Below, in pieces: positions 13,552-27,800 of a stretch of 64,000 bases of DNA. Under the pieces are notes generated by a model, which worked only from the letters and a program-made list of their open reading frames with translations, was not told the origin of the DNA and searched no databases. The stretch is from Auanema rhodensis (lineage: Eukaryota > Nematoda > Chromadorea > Rhabditida > Rhabditidae). Positions within the stretch are counted from its first letter, which is position 1; every line of letters begins with the position of its first letter. The translations under genes and the position numbers were made by a program. The DNA lies in NCBI GenBank assembly GCA_964057225.1, contig CAXKVF010000077.1, positions 434,001-498,000 of the forward strand, given 5' to 3'.

Positions 13552-14959
13552 TAATTTTGAAAACCGCATCTCTTTATCTTTCACGTGAAGCGAGTTACAT
13601 ACCAAGTGCACATCACGTGTACATTTAATTAGCATAAATTAAAGTTCACGTAAATTTCAAAGTCATGGTTACCATGCACCAATATCAATAAAAATTTGTT
13701 TTTAGACTAATATGGACATGGGGAATCTAATTTTGAAAACCGCATCTCTTTATCTTTCACGTGAAGCGAGTTACATACCAAGTGCACATCACGTGTACAT
13801 TTAATTAGCATAAATTAAAGTTCACGTAAATTTCAAAGTCATGGTTACCATGAACCATTATCAATAAAAATTTGTTTTTAGACTAATATGGACATGGGGA
13901 ATCTAATTTTGAAAACCGCATCTCTTTATCTTTCACATGAAGCGAGTTACATACCAAGTGCACATCACGTGTACATTTAATTAGCATAAATTAAAGTTCA
14001 CGTAAATTTCAAAGTCATGGTTACCATGAAGCAATATCAATAAAAATTTGTTTTTAGACTAATATGGACATGGGGAATCTAATTTTGAAAACCGCATCTT
14101 TTTATCTTTCACGTGAAGCGAGTTACATACCAAGTGCACATCACGTGTACATTTAATTAGCATAAATTAAAGTTCACGTAAATTTCAAAGTCATGGTTAC
14201 CATGAACCAATATCAATAAAAATTTGTTTTTAGACTAATATGGACATGGGAAATCTAATTTTGAAAACCGCATCTCTTTATCTTTCACGTGAAGCGAGTT
14301 ACATACCAAGTGCACATCACGTGTACATTTAATTAGCATAAATTAAAGTTCACGTAAATTTCAAAGTCATGGTTACCATGCACCAATATCAATAAAAATT
14401 TGTTTTTAGACTAATATGGACATGGGGAATCTAATTTTGAAAACCGCATCTCTTTATCTTTCACGTGAAGCGAGTTACATACCAAGTGCACATCACGTGT
14501 ACATTTAATTAGCATAAATTAAAGTTCACGTAAATTTCAAAGTCATGGTTACCATGAACCATTATCAATAAAAATTTGTTTTTAGACTAATATGGACATG
14601 GGGAATCTAATTTTGAAAACCGCATCTCTTTATCTTTCACATGAAGCGAGTTACATACCAAGTGCACATCACGTGTACATTTAATTAGCATAAATTAAAG
14701 TTCACGTAAATTTCAAAGTCATGGTTACCATGAAGCAATATCAATAAAAATTTGTTTTTAGACTAATATGGACATGGGGAATCTAATTTTGAAAACCGCA
14801 TCTTTTTATCTTTCACGTGAAGCGAGTTACATACCAAGTGCACATCACGTGTACATTTAATTAGCATAAATTAAAGTTCACGTAAATTTCAAAGTCATGG
14901 TTACCATGAACCAATATCAATAAAAATTTGTTTTTAGACTAATATGGACATGGGAAATC
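13552..14959 (+). repeat. Two tandem copies of a 4-mer (704-bp) higher-order repeat
   Basis: Units 13552-14255 and 14256-14959 share four marked monomers in order: gcacc; gaaccatta; cacatgaag with gaagcaat; catctttttatc with a gggaaatc end. The rare markers lie exactly 704 bp apart, and the copies look otherwise near-identical, consistent with a recent tandem duplication. Confidence 0.88.
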
Positions 14960-16190
14960 TAATTTTGAAAACCGCATCTCTTTATCTTTCACGTGAAGCG
15001 AGTTACATACCAAGTGCACATCACGTGTACATTTAATTAGCATAAATTAAAGTTCACGTAAATTTCAAAGTCATGGTTACCATGCACCAATATCAATAAA
15101 AATTTGTTTTTAGACTAATATGGACATGGGGAATCTAATTTTAAAAACCGCATCTCTTTATCTTTCACGTGAAGCGAGTTACATACCTAGTGCACATCAC
15201 GTGTACATTTAATTAGCATAAATTAAAGTTCACGTAAATTTCAAAGTCATAGTTACCATGAACCAATATCAATAAAAATTTGTTTTTAGACTAATATGGA
15301 CATGGGGAATCTAATTTTGAAAACCGCATCTCTTTATCTTTCACGTGAAGCGAGTTACATACCAAGTGCACATCACGTGTACATTTAATTAGCATAAATT
15401 AAAGTTCACGTAAATTTCAAAGTCATGGTTACCATGAAGCAATATCAATAAAAATTTCTTTTAGACTAATATGGACATGGGGAATCTAATTTTGAAAACC
15501 GCATCTCTTTATCTTTCACGTGAAGCGAGTTACATACCAAGTGCACATCACGTGTACATTTAATTAGCATAAATTAAAGTTCACGTAAATTTCAAAGTCA
15601 TGGTTACCATGAACCAATATCAATAAAAATTTGTTTTTAGACTAATATGGACATGTGGAATCTAATTTTGAAAACCGCATCTCTTTATCTTTCACGTGAA
15701 GCGAGTTACATACCAAGTGCACATCACGTGTACATTTAATTAGCATAAATTAAAGTTCACGTAAATTTCAAAGTCATGGTTACCATGAAGCAATATCAAT
15801 AAAAATTTGTTTTTAGACTAATATGGACATGGGGGATCTAATTTTGAATACCGCATCTCTTTATCTTTCACGTGAAGCGAGTTACATACCAAGTGCACAT
15901 CACGTGTACATTTAATTAGCATAAATTAAAGTTCACGTAAATTTCAAAGTCATGGTTACCATGAACCAATATCAATAAAAATATGTTTTTAGACTAATAT
16001 GGACATGGGGAATCTAATTTTGAAAACCGCATCTCTTTATCTTTCACGTGAAGCGAGTTACATACCAAGTGCACATCACGTGTACATTTAATTAGCATAA
16101 ATTAAAGTTCACGTAAATTTCAAAGTCATGGTTACCATGAACCAATATCAATAAAAATTTGTTTTTAGACTAATATGGACATGGGAAATC

Positions 16191-17774
16191 TAATTTTGAA
16201 AACCGCATCTCTTTATCTTTCACGTGAAGCGAGTTACATACCAAGTGCACATCACGTGTACATTTAATTAGCATAAATTAAAGTTCACGTAAATTTCAAA
16301 GTCATGGTTACCATGCACCAATATCAATAAAAATTTGTTTTTAGACTAATATGGACATGGGGGATCTAATTTTGAAAACCGCATCTCTTTATCTTTCACG
16401 TGAAGCGAGTTACATACCAAGTGCACATCACGTGTACATTTAATTAGCATAAATTAAAGTTCACGTAAATTTCAAAGTCATGGTTACCATGAACCAATAT
16501 CAATAAAAATTTGTTTTTAGACTAATATGGACATGGGGAATCTAATTTTGAAATCCGCATCTCTTTATCTTTCACGTGAAGCGAGTTACATACCAAGTGC
16601 ACATCACGTGTACATTTAATTAGCATAAATTAAAGTTCACGTAAATTTCAAAGTCATGGTTACCATGAACCAATATCAATAAAAATTTGTTTTTAGACTA
16701 ATATGGACATGGGGAATCTAATTTTGAAAACCGCATCTCTTTATCTTTCACGTGAAGCGAGTTACATACCAAGTGCACATCACGTGTACATTTAATTAGC
16801 ATAAATTAAAGTTCACGTAAATTTCAAAGTCATGGTTACCATGCACCAATATCAATAAAAATTTGTTTTTAGACTAATATGGACATGGGGAATCTAATTT
16901 TGAAAACCGCATCTCTTCATCTTTCACGTGAAGCGAGTTACATACCAAGTGCACATCACGTGTACATTTAATTAGCATAAATTAAAGTTCACGTAAATTT
17001 CAAAGTCATGGTTACCATTCACCAATATCAATAAAAATTTGTTTTTAGACTAATATGGACATGGGGAATCTAATTTTGAAAACCGCATCTCTTTATCTTT
17101 CACGTGAAGCGAGTTACATACCAAGTGCACATCACGTGTACATTTAATTAGCATAAATTAAAGTTCACGTAAATTTCAAAGTCATGGTTACCATGAACCA
17201 ATATCAATAAAAATTTGTTTTTAGACTAATATGGACATGGGGAATCTAATTTTGAAAACCGCATCTCTTTATCTTTCACGTGAAGCGAGTTACATACCAA
17301 GTGCACATCACGTGTACATTTAATTAGCATAAATTAAAGTTCACGTAAATTTCAAAGTCATGGTTACCATGCACCAATATCAATAAAATTTTGTTTTTAG
17401 ACTAATATGGACATGGGGAATCTAATTTTGAAAACCGCATCTCTTTATCTTTCACGTGAAGCGAGTTACATACCAAGTGCACATCACGTGTACATTTAAT
17501 TAGCATAAATTAAAGTTCACGTAAATTTCAAAGTCATGGTTACCATGCACCAATATCAATAAAATTTTGTTTTTAGACTAATATGGACATGGGGAATCTA
17601 ATTTTGAAAACAGCATCTCTTCATCTTTCACGTGAAGCGAGTTACATACCAAGTGCACATCACGTGTACATTTAATTAGCATAAATTAAAGTTCACGTAA
17701 ATTTCAAAGTCATGGTTACCATGCACCAATATCAATAAAAATTTGTTTTTAGACTAATATGGACATGGGGAATC
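16191..17774 (+). repeat. Nine-monomer segment duplicated at 21294-22876 (copy 1)
   Basis: Monomer order: gcacc with gggggatc end; gaacc; gaacc; gcacc; cttcatc + accattcacc; plain; gcacc + aaaattttg; gcacc + aaaattttg; cagcatctcttcatc + gcacc. The same order occurs about 5.1 kb (29 monomers, less two 1-bp deletions) downstream. This copy carries a private aaatccgc near 16552. Confidence 0.8.
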
Positions 17775-20700
17775 TAATTTTGAAAACCGCATCTCTTTAT
17801 CTTTCACGTGAAGCGAGTTACATACCAAGTGCACATCACGTGTACATTTAATTAGCATAAATTAAAGTTCACGTAAATTTCAAAGTCATGGTTACCATGA
17901 AGCAATATCAATAAAAATTTCTTTTAGACTAATATGGACATGGGAAATCTAATTTTGAAAACCGCATCTCTTTATCTTTCACGTGAAGCGAGTTACATAC
18001 CAAGTGCACATCACGTGTACATTTAATTAGCATAAATTAAAGTTCACGTAAATTTCAAAGTCATGGTTACCATGAACCAATATCAATAAAAATTTGTTTT
18101 TAGACTAATATGGACATGGGGAATCTAATTTTGAAAACCGCATCTCTTTATCTTTCACGTGAAGCGAGTTACATACCAAGTGCACATCACGTGTACATTT
18201 AATTAGCATAAATTAAAGTTCACGTAAATTTCAAAGTCATGGTTACCATGCACCAATATCAATAAAAATTTGTTTTTAGACTAATATGGACATGGGGGAT
18301 CTAATTTTGAAAACCGCATCTCTTTATCTTTCACGTGAAGCGAGTTACATACCAAGTGCACATCACGTGTACATTTAATTAGCATAAATTAAAGTTCACG
18401 TAAATTTCAAAGTCATGGTTACCATGAACCAATATCAATAAAAATTTGTTTTTAGACTAATATGGACATGGGGAATCTAATTTTGAAAACCGCATCTCTT
18501 TATCTTTCACGTGAAGCGAGTTACATACCAAGTGCACATCACGTGTACATTTAATTAGCATAAATTAAAGTTCACGTAAATTTCAAAGTCATGGTTACCA
18601 TGAACCAATATCAATAAAAATTTGTTTTTAGACTAATATGGACATGGGAAATCTAATTTTGAAAACCGCATCTCTTTATCTTTCACGTGAAGCGAGTTAC
18701 ATACCAAGTGCACATCACGTGTACATTTAATTAGCATAAATTAAAGTTCACGTAAATTTCAAAGTCATGGTTACCATGAAGCAATATCAATAAAAATTTG
18801 TTTTTAGACTAATATGGACATGGGGAATCTAATTTTGAAAACCGCATCTCTTTATCTTTCACGTGAAGCGAGTTACATACCAAGTGCACATCACGTGTAC
18901 ATTTAATTAGCATAAATTAAAGTTCACGTAAATTTCAAAGTCATGGTTACCATGAACCAATATCAATAAAAATTTGTTTTTAGACTAATATGGACATGGG
19001 GAATCTAATTTTGAAAACCGCATCTCTTTATCTTTCACGTGAAGCGAGTTACATACCAAGTGCACATCTCGTGTACATTTAATTAGCATAAATTAAAGTT
19101 CACGTAAATTTCAAAGTCATGGTTACCATGCACCAATATCAATAAAAATTTGTTTTTAGACTAATATGGACATGGGGAATCTAATTTTGAAAACCGCATC
19201 TCTTCATCTTTCACGTGAAGCGAGTTACATACCAAGTGCACATCACGTGTACATTTAATTAGCATAAATTAAAGTTCACGTAAATTTCAAAGTCATGGTT
19301 ACCATGAACCAATATCAATAAAAATTTGTTTTTAGACTAATATGGACATGGGGAATCTAATTTTGAAAACCGCATCTCTTCATCTTTCACGTGAAGCGAG
19401 TTACATACCAAGTGCACATCACGTGTACATTTAATTAGCATAAATTAAAGTTCACGTAAATTTCAAAGTCATGGTTACCATGAACCAATATCAATAAAAA
19501 TTTGTTTTTAGACTAATATGGACATGGGGAATCTAATTTTGAAAACCGCATCTCTTTATCTTTCACGTGAAGCGAGTTACATACCAAGTGCACATCACGT
19601 GTACATTTAATTAGCATAAATTAAAGTTCACGTAAATTTCAAAGTCATGGTTACCATGAACCAATATCAATAAAAATTTGTTTTTAGACTAATATGGACA
19701 TGGGGAATCTAATTTTGAAAACCGCATCTCTTTATCTTTCACGTGAAGCGAGTTACATACCAAGTGCACATCACGTGTACATTTAATTAGCATAAATTAA
19801 AGTTCACGTAAATTTCAAAGTCATAGTTACCATGAACCAATATCAATAAAAATTTGTTTTTAGACTAATATGGACATGGGGAATCTAATTTTGAAAACCG
19901 CATCTCTTTATCTTTCACGTGAAGCGAGTTACATACCAAGTGCACATCACGTGTACATTTAATTAGCATAAATTAAAGTTCACGTAAATTTCAAAGTCAT
20001 GGTTACCATGAACCAATATCAATAAAAATTTGTTTTTAGACTAATATGGACATGGGGAATCTAATTTTGAAAACCGCATCTCTTTATCTTTCACGTGAAG
20101 CGAGTTACATACCAAGTGCACATCACGTGTACATTTAATTAGCATAAATTAAAGTTCACGTAAATTTCAAAGTCATGGTTACCATGCACCAATATCAATA
20201 AAAATTTGTTTTTAGACTAATATGGACATGGGGAATCTAATTTTGAAAACCGCATCTCTTCATCTTTCACGTGAAGCGAGTTACATACCAAGTGCACATC
20301 ACGTGTACATTTAATTAGCATAAATTAAAGTTCACGTAAATTTCAAAGTCATGGTTACCATGAACCAATATCAATAAAAATTTGTTTTTAGACTAATATG
20401 GACATGGGGAATCTAATTTTGAAAACCGCATCTCTTTATCTTTCACGTGAAGCGAGTTACATACCAAGTGCACATCACGTGTACATTTAATTAGCATAAA
20501 TTAAAGTTCACGTAAATTTCAAAGTCATGGTTACCATGAACCAATATCAATAAAAATTTGTTTTTAGACTAATATGGACATGGGGAATCTAATTTTGAAA
20601 ACCGCATCTCTTTATCTTTCACGTGAAGCGAGTTACATACCAAGTGCACATCACGTGTACATTTAATTAGCATAAATTAAAGTTCACGTAAATTTCAAAG

Positions 20701-21293
20701 TCATGGTTACCATGAACCAATATCAATAAAAATTTGTTTTTAGACTAATATGGACATGGGGAATCTAATTTTGAAAACCGCATCTCTTTATCTTTCACGT
20801 GAAGCGAGTTACATACCAAGTGCACATCACGTGTACATTTAATTAGCATAAATTAAAGTTCACGTAAATTTCAAAGTCATGGTTACCATGAACCAATATC
20901 AATAAAAATTTGTTTTTAGACTAATATGGACATGGGGAATCTAATTTTGAAAACCGCATCTCTTTATCTTTCACGTGAAGCGAGTTACATACCAAGTGCA
21001 CATCACGTGTACATTTAATTAGCATAAATTAAAGTTCACGTAAATTTCAAAGTCATGGTTACCATGAACCAATATCAATAAAAATTTGTTTTTAGACTAA
21101 TATGGACATGGGAAATCTAATTTTGAAAACCGCATCTCTTTATCTTTCACGTGAAGCGAGTTACATACCAAGTGCACATCACGTGTACATTTAATTAGCA
21201 TAAATTAAAGTTCACGTAAATTTCAAAGTCATGGTTACCATGAAGCAATATCAATAAAAATTTGTTTTTAGACTAATATGGACATGGGGAATC

Positions 21294-22876
21294 TAATTTT
21301 GAAAACCGCATCTCTTTATCTTTCACGTGAAGCGAGTTACATACCAAGTGCACATCACGTGTACATTTAATTAGCATAAATTAAAGTTCACGTAAATTTC
21401 AAAGTCATGGTTACCATGCACCAATATCAATAAAAATTTGTTTTTAGATTAATATGGACATGGGGGATCTAATTTTGAAAACCGCATCTCTTTATCTTTC
21501 ACGTGAAGCAAGTTACATACCAAGTGCACATCACGTGTACATTTAATTAGCATAAATTAAAGTTCACGTAAATTTCAAAGTCATGGTTACCATGAACCAA
21601 TATCAATAAAAATTTGTTTTTAGACTAATATGGACATGGGGAATCTAATTTTGAAAACCGCATCTCTTTATCTTTCACGTGAAGCGAGTTACATACCAAG
21701 TGCACATCACGTGTACATTTAATTAGCATAAATTAAAGTTCACGTAAATTTCAAAGTCATGGTTACCATGAACCAATATTAATAAAAATTTGTTTTTAGA
21801 CTAATATGGACATGGGGAATCTAATTTTGAAAACCGCATCTCTTTATCTTTCACGTGAAGCGAGTTACATACCAAGTGCACATCACGTGTACATTTAATT
21901 AGCATAAATTAAAGTTCACGTAAATTTCAAAGTCATGGTTACCATGCACCAATATCAATAAAAATTTGTTTTTAGACTAATATGGACATGGGGAATCTAA
22001 TTTTGAAAACCGCATCTCTTCATCTTTCACGTGAAGCGAGTTACATACCAAGTGCACATCACGTGTACATTTAATTAGCATAAATTAAAGTTCACGTAAA
22101 TTTCAAAGTCATGGTTACCATTCACCAATATCAATAAAAATTTGTTTTTAGACTAATATGGACATGGGGAATCTAATTTTGAAAACCGCATCTCTTTATC
22201 TTTCACGTGAAGCGAGTTACATACCAAGTGCACATCACGTGTACATTTAATTAGCATAAATTAAAGTTCACGTAAATTTCAAAGTCATGGTTACCATGAA
22301 CCAATATCAATAAAAATTTGTTTTTAGACTAATATGGACATGGGGAATCTAATTTTGAAAACCGCATCTCTTTATCTTTCCGTGAAGCGAGTTACATACC
22401 AAGTGCACATCACGTGTACATTTAATTAGCATAAATTAAAGTTCACGTAAATTTCAAAGTCATGGTTACCATGCACCAATATCAATAAAATTTTGTTTTT
22501 AGACTAATATGGACATGGGGAATCTAATTTTGAAAACCGCATCTCTTTATCTTTCACGTGAAGCGAGTTACATACCAAGTGCACATCACGTGTACATTTA
22601 ATTAGCATAAATTAAAGTTCACGTAAATTTCAAAGTCATGGTTACCATGCACCAATATCAATAAAATTTTGTTTTTAGACTAATATGGACATGGGGAATC
22701 TAATTTTGAAAACAGCATCTCTTCATCTTTCACGTGAAGCGAGTTACATACCAAGTGCACATCACGTGTACATTTAATTAGCATAAATTAAAGTTCACGT
22801 AAATTTCAAAGTCATGGTTACCATGCACCAATATCAATAAAAATTTGTTTTTAGACTAATATGGACATGGGGAATC
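21294..22876 (+). repeat. Nine-monomer segment duplicated from 16191-17774 (copy 2)
   Basis: Same ordered variants as copy 1. It carries a 1-bp deletion near 22380 (ctttccgtgaag) and a private aatattaat near 21779, both absent from copy 1. The segment between the two copies has a different variant order, so this is not a simple tandem HOR. Confidence 0.8.
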
Positions 22877-24812
22877 TAATTTTGAAAACCGCATCTCTTT
22901 ATCTTTCACGTGAAGCGAGTTACATACCAAGTGCACATCACGTGTACATTTAATTAGCATAAATTAAAGTTCACGTAAATTTCAAAGTCATGGTTACCAT
23001 GCACCAATATCAATAAAAATTTGTTTTTAGACTAATATGGACATGGGGAATCTAATTTTGAAAACCGCATCTCTTTATCTTTCACGTGAAGCGAGTTACA
23101 TACCAAGTGCACATCACGTGTACATTTAATTAGCATAAATTAAAGTTCACGTAAATTTCAAAGTCATGGTTACCATGAACCAATATCAATAAAAATTTGT
23201 TTTTAGACTAATATGGACATGGGGAATCTAATTTTGAAAACCGCATCTCTTTATCTTTCACGTGAAGCGAGTTACATACCAAGTGCACATCACGTGTACA
23301 TTTAATTAGCATAAATTAAAGTTCACGTAAATTTCAAAGTCATGGTTACCATACACCAATATCAATAAAAATTTGTTTTTAGACTAATATGGACATGGGG
23401 AATCTAATTTTGAAAACCGCATCTCTTTATCTTTCACGTGAAGCGAGTTACATACCAAGTGCACATCACGTGTACATTTAATTAGCATAAATTAAAGTTC
23501 ACGTAAATTTCAAAGTCATGGTTACCATGCACCAATATCAATAAAAATTTGTTTTTAGACTAATATGGACATGGGGAATCTAATTTTGAAAACCGCATCT
23601 CTTTATCTTTCACGTGAAGCGAGTTACATACCAAGTGCACATCACGTGTACATTTAATTAGCATAAATTAAAGTTCACGTAAATTTCAAAGTCATGGTTA
23701 CCATGAACCAATATCAATAAAAATTTGTTTTCAGACTAATATGGACATGGGGAATCTAATTTTGAAAACCGCATCTCTTTATCTTTCACGTGAAGCGAGT
23801 TACATACCAAGTGCACATCACGTGTACATTTAATTAGCATAAATTAAAGTTCACGTAAATTTCAAAGTCATGGTTACCATGCACCAATATCAATAAAAAT
23901 TTGTTTTTAGACTAATATGGACATGGGGAATCTAATTTTGAAAACCGCATCTCTTCATCTTTCACGTGAAGCGAGTTACATACCAAGTGCACATCACGTG
24001 TACATTTAATTAGCATAAATTAAAGTTCACGTAAATTTCAAAGTCATGGTTACCATTCACCAATATCAATAAAAATTTGTTTTTAGACTAATATGGACAT
24101 GGGGAATCTAATTTTGAAAACCGCATCTCTTTATCTTTCACGTGAAGCGAGTTACATACCAAGTGCACATCACGTGTACATTTAATTAGCATAAATTAAA
24201 GTTCACGTAAATTTCAAAGTCATGGTTACCATGAACCAATATCAATAAAAATTTGTTTTCAGACTAATATGGACATGGGGAATCTAATTTTGAAAACCGC
24301 ATCTCTTTATCTTTCACGTGAAGCGAGTTACATACCAAGTGCACATCACGTGTACATTTAATTTGCATAAATTAAAGTTCACGTAAATTTCAAAGTCATG
24401 GTTACCATGCACCAATATCAATAAAAATTTGTTTTTAGACTAATATGGACATGGGGAATCTAATTTTGAAAACCGCATCTCTTTATCTTTCACGTGAAGC
24501 GAGTTACATACCAAGTGCACATCACGTGTACATTTAATTAGCATAAATTAAAGTTCACGTAAATTTCAAAGTCATGGTTACCATGAACCAATATCAATAA
24601 AAATTTGTTTTTAGACTAATATGGACATGGGGAATCTAATTTTGAAAACCGCATCTCTTTATCTTTCACGTGAAGCGAGTTACATACCAAGTGCACATCA
24701 CGTGTACATTTAATTAGCATAAATTAAAGTTCACGTAAATTTCAAAGTCATGGTTACCATGCACCAATATCAATAAAATTTTGTTTTTAGACTAATATGG
24801 ACATGGGGAATC

Positions 24813-27800
24813 TAATTTTGAAAACCGCATCTCTTTATCTTTCACGTGAAGCGAGTTACATACCAAGTGCACATCACGTGTACATTTAATTAGCATAAAT
24901 TAAAGTTCACGTAAATTTCAAAGTCATGGTTACCATACACCAATATCAATAAAAATTTGTTTTTAGACTAATATGGACATGGGGAATCTAATTTTGAAAA
25001 CCGCATCTCTTTATCTTTCACGTGAAGCGAGTTACATACCAAGTGCACATCACGTGTACATTTAATTAGCATAAATTAAAGTTCACGTAAATTTCAAAGT
25101 CATGGTTACCATGCACCAATATCAATAACAATTTGTTTTTAGACTAATATGGACATGGGGAATCTAATTTTGAAAACCGCATCTCTTTATCTTTCACGTG
25201 AAGCGAGTTACATACCAAGTGCACATCACGTGTACATTTAATTAGCATAAATTAAAGTTCACGTAAATTTCAAAGTCATGGTTACCATGAACCAATATCA
25301 ATAAAAATTTGTTTTCAGACTAATATGGACATGGGGAATCTAATTTTGAAAACCGCATCTCTTTATCTTTCACGTGAAGCGAGTTACATACCAAGTGCAC
25401 ATCACGTGTACATTTAATTTGCATAAATTAAAGTTCACGTAAATTTCAAAGTCATGGTTACCATGCACCAATATCAATAAAAATTTGTTTTTAGACTAAT
25501 ATGGACATGGGGAATCTAATTTTGAAAACCGCATCTCTTTATCTTTCACGTGAAGCGAGTTACATACCAAGTGCACATCACGTGTACATTTAATTAGCAT
25601 AAATTAAAGTTCACGTAAATTTCAAAGTCATGGTTACCATGCACCAATATCAATAAAAATTTGTTTTTAGACTAATATGGACATGGGGAATCTAATTTTG
25701 AAAACCGCATCTCTTTATCTTTCACGTGAAGCGAGTTACATACCAAGTGCACATCACGTGTACATTTAATTAGCATAAATTAAAGTTCACGTAAATTTCA
25801 AAGTCATGGTTACCATGCACCAATATCAATAAAAATTTGTTTTTAGACTAATATGGACATGGGGAATCTAATTTTGAAAACCGCATCTCTTCATCTTTCA
25901 CGTGAAGCGAGTTACATACCAAGTGCACATCACGTGTACATTTAATTAGCATAAATTAAAGTTCACGTAAATTTCAAAGTCATGGTTACCATGCACCAAT
26001 ATCAATAAAAATTTGTTTTTAGACTAATATGGACATGGGGAATCTAATTTTGAAAACCGCATCTCTTTATCTTTCACGTGAAGCGAGTTACATACCAAGT
26101 GCACATCACGTGTACATTTAATTAGCATAAATTAAAGTTCACGTAAATTTCAAAGTCATGGTTACCATGAACCAATATCAATAAAAATTTGTTTTTAGAC
26201 TAATATGGACATGGGGAATCTAATTTTGAAAACCGCATCTCTTTATCTTTCACGTGAAGCGAGTTACATACCAAGTGCACATCACGTGTACATTTAATTA
26301 GCATAAATTAAAGTTCACGTAACTTTCAAAGTCATGGTTACCATGCACCAATATCAATAAAAATTTGTTTTTAGACTAATATGGACATGGGGAATATAAT
26401 TTTGAAAACCGCATCTCTTTATCTTTCACGTGAAGCGAGTTTCATACCAAGTGCACATCACGTGTACATTTAATTAGCATAAATTAAAGTTCACGTAAAT
26501 TTCAAAGTCATGGTTACCATGCACCAATATCAATAAAAATTTGTTTTTAGACTAATATGGACATGGGGAATCTAATTTTGAAAACCGCATCTCTTTATCT
26601 TTCACGTGAAGCGAGTTACATACCAAGTGCACATCACGTGTACATTTAATTAGCATAAATTAAAGTTCACGTAAATTTCAAAGTCATGGTTACCATGCAC
26701 CAATATCAATAAAAATTTGTTTTTAGACTAATATGGACATGGGGAATCTAATTTTGAAAACCGCATCTCTTTATCTTTCACGTGAAGCGAGTTACATACC
26801 AAGTGCACATCACGTGTACATTTAATTAGCATAAATTAAAGTACACGTAAATTTCAAAGTCATGGTTACCATGAACCAATATCAATAAAAATTTGTTTTT
26901 AGACTAATATGGACATGGGGAATCTAATTTTGAAAACCGCATCTCTTTATCTTTCACGTGAAGCGAGTTACATACCAAGTGCACACCACGTGTACATTTA
27001 ATTAGCATAAATTAAAGTTCACGTAAATTTCAAAGTCATGGTTACCATACACCAATATCAATAAAAATTTGTTTTTAGACTAATATGGACATGGGGAATC
27101 TAATTTTGAAAACCGCATCTCTTTATCTTTCACGTGAAGCGAGTTACATACCAAGTGCACATCACGTGTACATTTAATTAGCATAAATTAAAGTTCACGT
27201 AAATTTCAAAGTCATGGTTACCATGCACCAATATCAATAACAATTTGTTTTTAGACTAATATGGACATGGGGAATCTAATTTTGAAAACCGCATCTCTTT
27301 ATCTTTCACGTGAAGCGAGTTACATACCAAGTGCACATCACGTGTACATTTAATTAGCATAAATTAAAGTTCACGTAAATTTCAAAGTCATGGTTACCAT
27401 GCACCAATATCAATAAAAATTTGTTTTCAGACTAATATGGACATGGGGAATCTAAGTTTGAAAACCGCATCTCTTTATCTTTCACGTGAAGCGAGTTACA
27501 TACCAAGTGCACATCACGTGTACATTTAATTTGCATAAATTAAAGTTCACGTAAATTTCAAAGTCATGGTTACCATGCACCAATATCAATAAAAATTTGT
27601 TTTTAGACTAATATGGACATGGGGAATCTAATTTTGAAAACCGCATCTCTTTATCTTTCACGTGAAGCGAGTTACATACCAAGTGCACATCACGTGTACA
27701 TTTAATTAGCATAAATTAAAGTTCACGTAAATTTCAAAGTCATGGTTACCATGCACCAATATCAATAAAAATTTGTTTTTAGACTAATATGGACATGGGG

